A DNA stretch of 8,382 bases from an uncultured Clostridia bacterium (GTDB lineage: Bacteria > Bacillota > Clostridia > Christensenellales > Borkfalkiaceae). The DNA lies in NCBI GenBank assembly GCA_947174975.1, contig CAMWLA010000050.1, forward strand, positions 1 through 8,382. Reading direction: 5' to 3'. Numbering within the stretch: the first letter of the stretch is position 1; each line of letters begins with the position of its first letter. The notes beneath the pieces are model-generated. The model was not told where the DNA came from, searched no databases, and saw only the letters and a program-made list of their open reading frames with translations. The position numbers and the translations under genes are program-made. Below, piece after piece: positions 1 through 6,292 of this stretch.

Positions 1-1
1 G

Positions 2-7
2 TATAAT
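2..7 (+). promoter_or_regulatory. -10 box of the nucleoside kinase gene
   Basis: TATAAT is a perfect match to the vegetative -10 hexamer. It lies 45 bp before the start codon, and a transcript would begin near position 14. The -35 element would fall outside the window and cannot be checked. The 11-mer GTATAATATAA that holds it occurs again on the minus strand at 4581-4591, ahead of the ATP-grasp gene, which supports its being a recurrent promoter core in this genome. Confidence 0.5.
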
Positions 8-43
8 ATAACTTCAATTTAAAAACTTTAAAATATTTTAATC

Positions 44-50
44 GGAGAAA
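44..50 (+). promoter_or_regulatory. Ribosome binding site of the nucleoside kinase gene
   Basis: GGAGAAA with five bases between GGAG and the ATG at 53. It fixes the start codon of the kinase gene. Confidence 0.7.
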
Positions 51-52
51 TT

Positions 53-1711
53 ATGATAAAAGTAAATTTTAACAACGAACAGCTTTCCGTAAAGGAAGGC
101 ACGCGGGTTTTAGACCTCGTAAACAAAAAAGAAAGAAAAAACCTTGTAGTCTGCCAAGTAGGCGCACAAGTTAAAGAGCTAAACTACATACTTTCCGAAA
201 AGAACGACGGAATGACCATTCAGCTTCTCGATTTAAGCAACGCCGAAGCAAGCAGAGCTTACGAAACAAGCTTAAGGTACATAATCGCAATGGCGTTTTA
301 CAACGTGTACCCCAACGTGAAAGTAAGATTTTCTTACAATATCTCGCGTTCGGTATCTTGCCAGGCGCTGACCAAAAATTTCAATATGTCGAGGGCGGTT
401 GAATCCATAAAGAAAGAAGTCGAGCGTATAATCGCGGCTGATCTTCCCATCGAAAGAGTTACCGTAACCGTTGCGGAAGCAACCAAGATTTATAAGAAAT
501 TCCACCTTGACGACAAGATCGAAATTTTAAAGTACCGTCCCGAAAAGACAGTTCATCTGTATAAGTGCGGAGAATATTACAACTATCTGCACAACTACAT
601 GGTACCCACTACGGGCTGCATACATAATTATACCATCACCCCTTACAGCCCCGGTATTATTATCCAGTACCCCCGCCACGAGCTTGACGCAAGCATTCCC
701 GAATTCGAAGAGGAAGCAACCTACGGCAAGACCCTTCAAAAGGCTTTCAACTGGGCTGAAAAGGCAAAAATTCAGACCGTCAACGATATCAACCACAAGG
801 TTGACAGAGGCGAAATTCTCGAATTCGTGCAGATGTGCGAAGCGCGCTGCAGCAAACAGCTTACCGAGCTTGGCGACTTAATTGAAAACGATATAGAGGA
901 CATAAGGCTCGTTGCCATAGCGGGCCCGAGTTCAAGCGGTAAAACTACTTTCTGTAACAGACTCAGAATAGAGCTTTTATCCCGCGGTATCAACCCCGTT
1001 ACCATTTCGATGGACGATTACTATTTCGAAAAGGATAAAATCTGTAAAATTCAAGGCAGACCTTTGGACGATTTGGACCTCGAACACATCAACTGCCTTG
1101 ACATAGAGCTTTTCAACAAAGACTTGTTCGATCTTATAAACGGCGAAGAAGTCACCCTCCCCCGCTTCAACTTCCAGACGGGCAAGCGCGAAGCCGGCAA
1201 GACGATCAAAGTCGACCAGAACGTTCCCATCATTATCGAAGGAATACACGCGCTGAACGAAAAGCTTACGCAGTCCATTCCCAAACACCAGAAATTCAAG
1301 ATTTATATCGCGCCGCAAGCGCAGATGAATATCGACAACCATACTCCTCTTTCGATTACCAACGTAAGACTTATAAGGCGTATCGTCAGAGATATGAAAT
1401 TCAGAAACTGCCCCGCGGCAACCACTATCGATATGTGGCAGTCGGTAAGAAACGGCGAATTCCGCTGGATATACCCCAACCAGGAGAATGCGGACTACGT
1501 ATTCAATTCAAGCCTCGGCTACGAGCTGTGCGCATTAAAGAAGCAAGCTATGGACGCACTCGTTCAGATTGACCCCTCCGCACCTCAGTTCCTCGTTGCG
1601 AACAGACTTATTAAGACCTTGAAGTATTTCCGCAATATCGACGATTATTCGATTATCCCTTGCAATTCGCTACTTCGCGAATTCATCGGCGGCAGCTGCT
1701 TCGACGTATAA
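53..1711 (+). CDS. Uridine kinase-family nucleoside kinase with N-terminal TGS domain
   Basis: Cytosolic kinase of the uridine kinase/phosphoribulokinase P-loop family, fused behind a threonyl-tRNA-synthetase-like region; it probably phosphorylates a nucleoside such as uridine for pyrimidine salvage. Residues 1-60 resemble a TGS domain. Residues about 65-210 resemble the second additional (editing-like) domain of ThrRS, with no synthetase catalytic core. The kinase domain starts near 285: Walker A GPSSSGKTT at 291-299 (Lys297), SMDDYY at 319-324 (acidic residues of the nucleoside/metal site), LPRFNFQTGKR at 369-379, and the strand IIEGIHALN at 394-402. At 552 residues it has the normal length of this fused family, against roughly 210 for plain Udk. 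The ATG has a good Shine-Dalgarno site and a -10 box upstream, so it is probably transcribed alone, ending at the 1721-1749 terminator. The family is clear; the substrate is inferred only. Confidence 0.88.
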   Translation: MIKVNFNNEQLSVKEGTRVLDLVNKKERKNLVVCQVGAQVKELNYILSEKNDGMTIQLLDLSNAEASRAYETSLRYIIAMAFYNVYPNVKVRFSYNISRSVSCQALTKNFNMSRAVESIKKEVERIIAADLPIERVTVTVAEATKIYKKFHLDDKIEILKYRPEKTVHLYKCGEYYNYLHNYMVPTTGCIHNYTITPYSPGIIIQYPRHELDASIPEFEEEATYGKTLQKAFNWAEKAKIQTVNDINHKVDRGEILEFVQMCEARCSKQLTELGDLIENDIEDIRLVAIAGPSSSGKTTFCNRLRIELLSRGINPVTISMDDYYFEKDKICKIQGRPLDDLDLEHINCLDIELFNKDLFDLINGEEVTLPRFNFQTGKREAGKTIKVDQNVPIIIEGIHALNEKLTQSIPKHQKFKIYIAPQAQMNIDNHTPLSITNVRLIRRIVRDMKFRNCPAATTIDMWQSVRNGEFRWIYPNQENADYVFNSSLGYELCALKKQAMDALVQIDPSAPQFLVANRLIKTLKYFRNIDDYSIIPCNSLLREFIGGSCFDV

Positions 1712-1720
1712 AAACGCAAT

Positions 1721-1749
1721 AAAAAAGCACCCTTTCGGGTGCTTTTTTT
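1721..1749. terminator. Bidirectional intrinsic terminator between convergent genes
   Basis: The stem GCACCC (1727-1732) pairs with GGGTGC (1737-1742) around a TTTC loop. It is flanked by six A on the left and seven T on the right, which extend the stem and provide a U tract in either direction. It sits between the kinase stop (1711) and the SpoIVA stop (1755) and can end both transcripts. Confidence 0.9.
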
Positions 1750-1754
1750 ATTTA

Positions 1755-2930
1755 TTAAAGAAGTATGCAGATAACTCCGCCTTTGCCCTCGTTTATAATT
1801 CTTGTCATGGCGCGGCGCATCTTCGTCTTGGTTTCGTCGTGCATACCGCAGACCTTGCCGGCAAGCCCTTCCTTTACCATTCCGCGCAGCGATTTGCCGA
1901 AAACATTGGTTTCCCACATTCCCTCGGGATTAGTTTCAAAGCCGTTCATCATACCCTCGACAATGCCCTCGGACTGGCGCGCGTTGCCCATAATGGGACT
2001 GACTTCGCCAGTGACGTCAACCTTGACGATATGATAGCTGGGCGCGGTAGCTTTCAATTTAATGCCGACGCTTCCGCCTTGTTTTACAACTTGCGGTTTA
2101 TCGAGGCTCATATCAGAATCGTCGGGCTCGACTATGCCGTAGCCGTTAATCTTGGCGCACTCGTATGCGTCCTTGATTTTGTCGTAGCTGCGTTTCGCTT
2201 CGGAAGTGGCGCGAACGTAGCGCATAAGCGAACATTCGTCACCGATCGTGTCGCCCGCGATTTCGGACAGCATACCGAAGTAAATTCCGTCCTTTGCGGT
2301 GACGGTAAGCTCCACCTTGCCCTCCGCAAGATTCATATTGACGGACGGTTCGCCTACCCAGTATTCGCAGCCGCTAAGCATATCGTCGAAAGCGGAACAG
2401 TCCTTCATTTTACAGATTTTGGGCGCAACGGCGCGAACCTTTCCCAAAAGCTCCGCAACTGCCGAACAGTCGGTGGAAAGATAGCGCATCCAGTCGGGAA
2501 TGTTTATATCGAAGGAGGTTACGGGAAACTCGAAAAGAGCCGCACGCATAATCTGCATGACCGCGTCACCCGAAACGTGTCCCGCATTTATCATAACTAC
2601 GGGAACGGAATATTTGCCCTCAAGCTCCGTCTTTAAAGCCGAAGAATCGCGCGCCGAAGTGTTTAAAACCAAAACGAACGGCTTTTTCGCGCTTTTAAAG
2701 CCGTGTACGGCGTTTTCTTCCGTCGGCACGTCCCTATTGTCGTCACTTATTACTATCACGCCGAACGAAGCTTTGGGCGCGCTGTCGGTAAACCTTACCT
2801 TAGAATTATCCTCGGCGAACACCGCCGTAAATCTTTCGGCAAGCGAAGTAGTCGTCCCTACTTCCGTCACGCATATACAAATATCTCCGCCGCACCTTGC
2901 CGCTATGTCCTCATAAACGTTGTTATCCAT
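1755..2930 (-). CDS. spoIVA: SpoIVA homologue with degenerate, shortened ATPase domain
   Basis: Homologue of stage IV sporulation protein A, the coat-base protein that in Bacillus subtilis is made in the mother cell and polymerises on the forespore membrane using ATP hydrolysis. Similarity to SpoIVA runs end to end: DIAARCGGDI at 8-17, KKPFVLVLNTS at 82-92, LFEFPV at 132-137, NGYGIVEPDDSDMSLDKP at 262-279, LKATAPSYHIVKVDV at 292-306, FGKSLRGMVKEG at 344-355 and RIINEGKGG at 377-385. The protein is 391 residues against about 492. The loss is all in the N-terminal third: the P-loop (GxxxxGKST in B. subtilis) reads TEVGTTTS at 22-29 without the lysine, and the next ~100 residues, holding the sensor threonines and the DCVGY Walker B strand, are replaced by about 20. 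The frame is open with no sign of a frameshift. There are eleven cysteines. GGAGG at 2936-2940 supports the ATG. It could be a paralogue beside a full-length SpoIVA elsewhere. Confidence 0.9.
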   Translation of the reverse strand: MDNNVYEDIAARCGGDICICVTEVGTTTSLAERFTAVFAEDNSKVRFTDSAPKASFGVIVISDDNRDVPTEENAVHGFKSAKKPFVLVLNTSARDSSALKTELEGKYSVPVVMINAGHVSGDAVMQIMRAALFEFPVTSFDINIPDWMRYLSTDCSAVAELLGKVRAVAPKICKMKDCSAFDDMLSGCEYWVGEPSVNMNLAEGKVELTVTAKDGIYFGMLSEIAGDTIGDECSLMRYVRATSEAKRSYDKIKDAYECAKINGYGIVEPDDSDMSLDKPQVVKQGGSVGIKLKATAPSYHIVKVDVTGEVSPIMGNARQSEGIVEGMMNGFETNPEGMWETNVFGKSLRGMVKEGLAGKVCGMHDETKTKMRRAMTRIINEGKGGVICILL

Positions 2931-2935
2931 ATCCG

Positions 2936-2940
2936 CCTCC
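2936..2940 (-). promoter_or_regulatory. Ribosome binding site of spoIVA
   Basis: GGAGG on the minus strand, five bases before the ATG at 2930. This strong site shows the shortened N terminus is the real start and not an artefact of a missed upstream start. Confidence 0.8.
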
Positions 2941-2950
2941 GCAAAAACTA

Positions 2951-2979
2951 TGTGTATAACTACTTTATTGCAAAGATTT
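2951..2979 (-). promoter_or_regulatory. Possible sigma-E-type promoter of spoIVA
   Basis: Minus-strand reading: AAATCTT (2979-2973), 14-bp spacer, TATACACA (2958-2951). The sigma-E consensus as known in Bacillus is roughly kmATATT, 13-15 bp, CATACAnT. The match is partial: one mismatch in the -35 core and two in the -10. Spacing is right, and spoIVA is a known sigma-E gene. The leader would be only about 13 nt, just enough for the Shine-Dalgarno site. Confidence 0.35.
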
Positions 2980-3034
2980 CAATTTTAGAACAAAATTTTA
3001 AATAAATTATGCAGACGGCTATAGAACGAGTAAC

Positions 3035-3073
3035 AAAACACAACAGCCCCGAAATTTGGGGCTGTTGTGTTTT
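3035..3073 (-). terminator. Intrinsic terminator after the 79-residue gene
   Basis: A perfect 16-bp inverted repeat: AAAACACAACAGCCCC (3035-3050), loop GAAATTT, GGGGCTGTTGTGTTTT (3058-3073). On the minus strand it follows the stop at 3099 by 25 bp and ends in a T-rich arm. It is the first clear terminator after the minus-strand genes that start beyond 8382. It also isolates spoIVA from that unit. Confidence 0.85.
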
Positions 3074-3098
3074 AAAATTTAAAAATAATTTTATTAAA

Positions 3099-3338
3099 TT
3101 AATCTACATACGATAAGAATTTATCTTGTAATTTCTCTATTTCTACACCTAACGGCGTTGGATTTAATTTTCTATCCAATCCGTATTTAACAAAATAATC
3201 TCCGATTAATTCAGCTATTTCATTAATATTAGTCTTTTTAACAACTATATAATTATCAGAAAAATCAAAGTAATTATTATCTTTAAAAATTTGATTAATT
3301 AAATCTTTTTCTCTTGAACTAATATGTATTTTTATCAT
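3099..3338 (-). CDS. Small hypothetical protein in an AT-rich islet
   Basis: 79 residues, unrecognised. The protein is acidic to neutral, soluble, without signal peptide, membrane segment or cysteine. The C-terminal third, with YGLDRKLNPTPLGVEIEKL at 52-70, resembles small helical proteins I associate loosely with immunity or accessory genes, but I cannot name a family. GC is about 22% by hand count, against about 50% in a sampled stretch of the neighbouring ATP-grasp gene, which points to recent acquisition. The ATG at 3336-3338 is the only plausible start: a TAA lies in frame nine bases upstream and there is no internal Met. No good Shine-Dalgarno site is visible (only a distant GTAGGA). 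It lies 31 bp after the ATP-grasp stop and ends at a strong terminator, so it may ride on the upstream transcript. The coding call rests on composition, the open frame and the terminator. Confidence 0.6.
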   Translation of the reverse strand: MIKIHISSREKDLINQIFKDNNYFDFSDNYIVVKKTNINEIAELIGDYFVKYGLDRKLNPTPLGVEIEKLQDKFLSYVD

Positions 3339-3369
3339 AACCGTTTAAAACATCGTCCTACTCTATATA

Positions 3370-4557
3370 TTATTTCGTCTTTAATACGTCGCGGTAGAAT
3401 TCGTCCATTTCCTTTTTGGTTTTAAAGTTTGCGATATACATTGTATTTCCCATTGCGCCGCTTAAAACGTCGGGAACGCGGGCAATCGTCTTTATGCACG
3501 AAGAATATTTTTCGGTGATATCCTCTTCGCTGTAAACGAAGTCTTTGCCGTCGCGCCTACCCGCAAACGCGCAGTAATATTTATCTCCGCAGACTACTTG
3601 AGTATTGCCGTAAGCCATTACGTCCGCCCAGATTTTAAATACGTTGGTGCTGTTGGCGTAATTCATCATATCGGGCGAGAAACCACCGCTGGGGCGCATA
3701 TTTACCTCTAACGCAACGATATCGCCCTTTTTGCCGATACGCTGGTCGCGCGTTAAGCGGAAAAATTCGAAATGCACGAATCTGTTTTTAACCTTGAACG
3801 CCTTTAAGGTTTTTCTGCCGGCCTCGCGCACGTCCGCAAACGGTTCGTTTACGATATAGAAAACGCTGTTATCGTTGTTGTTTACGATATCCATAAGCGA
3901 GTTGGGAGTGACGTTGCCCGTTTCAAATACGGGGTTGCCGTCGCCGTCCACTATCGCGTCGTAGGTGTTAACCTCGCCGTCGATATACTCTTCCATTATG
4001 TACTGCACGGGAAGCTTATGTGCTAAAAACTCTCTCAGCGCGGTTTCGTTGTTTATTCTGTGCGTGTCGTTCGCGCCTACGCCGTTATCGGGCTTAACGA
4101 TTACGGGATAGCCCACCTTTTCAATGAACGACAAACAGCCTTTAAGTCCCTTTACAAGATGATACTGCGCAACGGGTACGCCCGCCTTTTGGTAGTACTT
4201 TTTCATTTGGGACTTGAATTTTATTTTCTTTATGTCCCTCTGCCCGAAGCTCGTCTTGACGTTGAATTCCGTGCGAAGCATTGCGTCGCGCTCAAGCCAG
4301 AATTCGTTGTTGCTTTCGATAAACTCGATTTTGCCGTATCTGAAAGTAAAGAACGCAACGGCGCGGAACACCTCGTCGTAATTCTGAAGATTAGTTACCC
4401 AATAGTATTCCGAAAGCGAATTTTTAAGCTCGTCGGAAATCTGATTATAGGGGCAGTCGCCTATGCCCAAAACGTTGAAACCGTTGTTTTTGAGTTCCCT
4501 GCAAAACTTCCAATAATTATCGGGGAAGTCGGGTGAAATAAAAATAAAATTCCTCAT
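3370..4557 (-). CDS. ATP-grasp domain ligase
   Basis: 395-residue cytosolic protein of the ATP-grasp superfamily, which joins a carboxylate to an amine or thiol through an acyl-phosphate. Visible parts: an N-terminal pre-grasp fold (FIFISPDFP at 4-12, then an alternating strand/helix region to about 100); the ATP-binding region IVKPDNGVGAND at 153-164 with Lys155; the hinge acidic stretch MEEYIDGE at 188-195; and the metal site LEVNMRPSGG at 283-292 with Glu284 and Asn286, preceded by HFEFFRL at 262-268. The C-terminal ~75 residues are a small domain of unknown role. It is closest in style to the stand-alone carbamoyl-phosphate-synthase-large-chain-like or amino-acid-ligase-like proteins. The substrate cannot be told, and no carrier or precursor peptide is nearby. 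AAAGGAG at 4564-4570 supports the ATG. It lies 36 bp after the esterase gene. Confidence 0.85.
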   Translation of the reverse strand: MRNFIFISPDFPDNYWKFCRELKNNGFNVLGIGDCPYNQISDELKNSLSEYYWVTNLQNYDEVFRAVAFFTFRYGKIEFIESNNEFWLERDAMLRTEFNVKTSFGQRDIKKIKFKSQMKKYYQKAGVPVAQYHLVKGLKGCLSFIEKVGYPVIVKPDNGVGANDTHRINNETALREFLAHKLPVQYIMEEYIDGEVNTYDAIVDGDGNPVFETGNVTPNSLMDIVNNNDNSVFYIVNEPFADVREAGRKTLKAFKVKNRFVHFEFFRLTRDQRIGKKGDIVALEVNMRPSGGFSPDMMNYANSTNVFKIWADVMAYGNTQVVCGDKYYCAFAGRRDGKDFVYSEEDITEKYSSCIKTIARVPDVLSGAMGNTMYIANFKTKKEMDEFYRDVLKTK

Positions 4558-4563
4558 TTTTTA

Positions 4564-4570
4564 CTCCTTT
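4564..4570 (-). promoter_or_regulatory. Ribosome binding site of the ATP-grasp gene
   Basis: AAAGGAG on the minus strand, six bases before the ATG at 4557; it fixes that start. Confidence 0.8.
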
Positions 4571-4584
4571 TATTTACTTATTAT

Positions 4585-4590
4585 ATTATA
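4585..4590 (-). promoter_or_regulatory. Possible internal -10 box before the ATP-grasp gene
   Basis: TATAAT on the minus strand within GTATAATATAA, the same 11-mer as at position 1-11. A transcript would start near 4578, about 20 nt before the ATG. No convincing -35 hexamer is seen at 15-18 bp, where the sequence lies in the end of the esterase gene. A secondary promoter is therefore plausible but not secure. Confidence 0.4.
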
Positions 4591-4593
4591 CGG

Positions 4594-5361
4594 TTATTTT
4601 TCGGGTGAATACCCGAGTACTTGCATAAATACGGGAATTTGCCTCTCCCAGCTTGCTTCCGAATGCGTTCCGTCCGCGACGATACGCGCCGTAAGGTTTA
4701 CGCCCTTTTGAATAAGCGAAGTGGCCGCCGTGCAGAAATTGCTTTTTGCGATACCGCCCTTGTCGAACTCCTTACTGCCGTAGTCCATATACAAAACCGT
4801 ATCTTTTGCAAAGCTGCTCTTTTGTATAAATTCCGCAAGGTTTGTGCCGAACGCCCAAAGGCTTGGAGACAACGCCGCTCCGCGCGAAAAATACTTGTTG
4901 TACTTTGCAAGAGCGTAAAGCGTCATAAGTCCGCCCATTGAGCTGCCCGCTATCGCGGTGTGCGCTCTATCGGGCAAAGTGCGCAGATTTTCGTCGATAT
5001 AGGGCTTGAATGTTGTGACAAGCCAGTCCATATACTTCTTGCCCTTACCCTTAATCTTTTCGCCGTTTTTAAATGTGAAATCTACGGGCGAATATTCGGA
5101 CAGCCTTTCGTTGCCCTCGTGGTTGCACTCCACCGCCGCGATAATTACTTGCGTGTTCGTCTTGTTTAAATAATCGGATAGTCCCCAGCTTTTGCCGTAA
5201 GTCGCTTCGCTGTCTGAAAAGAGATTATGCCCGTCAAACATGTACATAACGGGATACCGCTTTTCTTCCGTATCGTCGTAATCTTCGGGAAGATATACGT
5301 ACGCCCTACGCTTTTTCGCGCCGGTTAAAGACGGAATTTCAACCTCCCAGACGTCAACCAT
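4594..5361 (-). CDS. Esterase-D-like alpha/beta hydrolase
   Basis: About 255 residues, putative esterase (Esterase D / Fes / IroE-like alpha/beta hydrolase), hydrolysing an ester or acyl bond. Counted from the ATG at 5361: YPVMYMFDGHNLF at 36-48, the usual first core strand of this family; the nucleophile elbow GSSMGG at 139-144 with Ser141; a likely acid in YMDYGSKEFD near 191-200; and DGTHSEASW at 230-238 with His233 as the catalytic base. No signal peptide is seen, so it is probably cytosolic. The frame stays open upstream to a TTG at 5394. I prefer the ATG at 5361, because it begins just at the family's N-terminal strand and overlaps the upstream stop by 8 bp (ATGGTTGA), as expected for coupled translation. 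Its own Shine-Dalgarno is poor (CGGAAA). The substrate is unknown; a siderophore-esterase role has no support from the neighbours. Confidence 0.82.
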   Translation of the reverse strand: MVDVWEVEIPSLTGAKKRRAYVYLPEDYDDTEEKRYPVMYMFDGHNLFSDSEATYGKSWGLSDYLNKTNTQVIIAAVECNHEGNERLSEYSPVDFTFKNGEKIKGKGKKYMDWLVTTFKPYIDENLRTLPDRAHTAIAGSSMGGLMTLYALAKYNKYFSRGAALSPSLWAFGTNLAEFIQKSSFAKDTVLYMDYGSKEFDKGGIAKSNFCTAATSLIQKGVNLTARIVADGTHSEASWERQIPVFMQVLGYSPEK

Positions 5362-6292
5362 TTTCCGCACCCGAATGCTTTTCAAAGAACGCAAGAATAT
5401 CGTTTTGCACTTGCTCTTTGCAAAAATCGTTTAAAATCTCGTGGCGGCCGCCATCGTAAAGAGTGATGGAAACGTCCTTAATTTCCGCTTCGTCAAACTT
5501 CTTCTTTGCCTTTTTAACGCCCTTGCCGTAGTCGCCTACGGGGTCGTCAGCGCCCGCAACGAAGTACACGGGCAAATCTTTCGGAACGCTTTCTATTGTC
5601 TTGTGCGAGCAAGCGTCCTTGATTATATTGAAAAGTATATTATAGCCGTTGTTTGTGAACAAGAAGCCGCATAAGGGGTCGGCTTCGTACGCCTTGACGT
5701 TATGCTCGTCCACGGACAGCCAGTCGTTTTCCGACTTGTGGGGGAAAAACTTTTTATTGTAGCTTCCGAATGCAAGCTTATAAATCATACTGCTTCTGTT
5801 ACGCCAGCCGCGGAAAAGCGCGTTAATCTTTACGAACGCAAGCGCAAAGCTTAACGTGAAAATATCCTTAAAGCCCGTACCCATAATCACGGCGCCGTCG
5901 AAGTCCTCACCGTAAAGGGAAATATATTTACGGCAGAAAAACGAACCCATGCTGTGACCCAAAATGAAGTAGGGCTTACCCTCGGTCTGCTTTTTAACAG
6001 CAAGCTGAAGGGCGCGGATATCGTCAAGAACAATTTGCGTTGAACGCTGTTTATTGAAAAAGCCCAAATCCTCCTCGCTTTTTACCGACTTGCCGTGACC
6101 CAAATGATCCTCGGCGCAGACGAGATAACCGTGCTCGTTTAAAAATTCCGCAAACGGCGTGTACCTTTCGGCATACTCGCACATTCCGTGAATAATCTGC
6201 ACTACTCCTTTAATTTCGCCTTGGGGGCGCCATACGCAAGCGTGGATAGTAGTTTCTCCGTCGTGTGAGGGATAAAAAATATCGTTCATCAT
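5354..6292 (-). CDS. Monoacylglycerol lipase-like alpha/beta hydrolase
   Basis: 312 residues, serine hydrolase of the monoacylglycerol lipase / lysophospholipase type (Hydrolase_4, serine aminopeptidase S33 group). Visible motifs: oxyanion-hole strand VQIIHGMCEYAERY at 31-44, the characteristic EDHLGHGKS at 61-69, nucleophile elbow GHSMGS at 112-117 with Ser114, GADDPVG at 247-253 with the likely catalytic Asp250, and GGRHEILN at 281-288 with His284. The triad is complete. The lid region, about 140-215, is rich in aromatic and basic residues, which fits a lipid-like ester, although members also act on other esters. There is no signal peptide. The ATG overlaps the reductase stop as ATGA, with AAAAGG (6303-6308) ten bases upstream. 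A second in-frame ATG follows immediately. Confidence 0.88.
   Translation of the reverse strand: MMNDIFYPSHDGETTIHACVWRPQGEIKGVVQIIHGMCEYAERYTPFAEFLNEHGYLVCAEDHLGHGKSVKSEEDLGFFNKQRSTQIVLDDIRALQLAVKKQTEGKPYFILGHSMGSFFCRKYISLYGEDFDGAVIMGTGFKDIFTLSFALAFVKINALFRGWRNRSSMIYKLAFGSYNKKFFPHKSENDWLSVDEHNVKAYEADPLCGFLFTNNGYNILFNIIKDACSHKTIESVPKDLPVYFVAGADDPVGDYGKGVKKAKKKFDEAEIKDVSITLYDGGRHEILNDFCKEQVQNDILAFFEKHSGAENG

Noticed and set aside
1839..2636. Long open frame (265 codons) on the plus strand opposite spoIVA
   Set aside because: It lies wholly antisense to a protein with clear homology, has no Shine-Dalgarno site and translates to low-complexity text with no family resemblance. It is a codon-bias shadow.
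1755..2930. A frameshift or pseudogene as the reason for the missing ATPase motifs
   Set aside because: The frame is unbroken, begins at a strong Shine-Dalgarno site, keeps the family's N-terminal GGDI segment and resumes in register with the family. The change reads as an in-frame loss with substitution rather than disruption.
3367..3372. TAATAT as a -10 box for the 79-residue gene
   Set aside because: Two mismatches, no -35 element, and AT-rich sequence produces such hexamers by chance. Read-through from the ATP-grasp gene is a simpler explanation.
4602..4615. Small inverted repeat CGGGT-GAAT-ACCCG at the end of the esterase gene, considered as a terminator
   Set aside because: The stem is only 5 bp, lies inside coding sequence and is followed on the minus strand by an A run rather than T, so it should not stop transcription before the ATP-grasp gene.
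5362..5394. TTG start giving the esterase 11 extra residues
   Set aside because: TTG is a rare start with no Shine-Dalgarno site here, would make a 41-bp overlap, and the extra residues (mostly basic) precede the family's normal N-terminal strand. The ATG at 5361 fits better.
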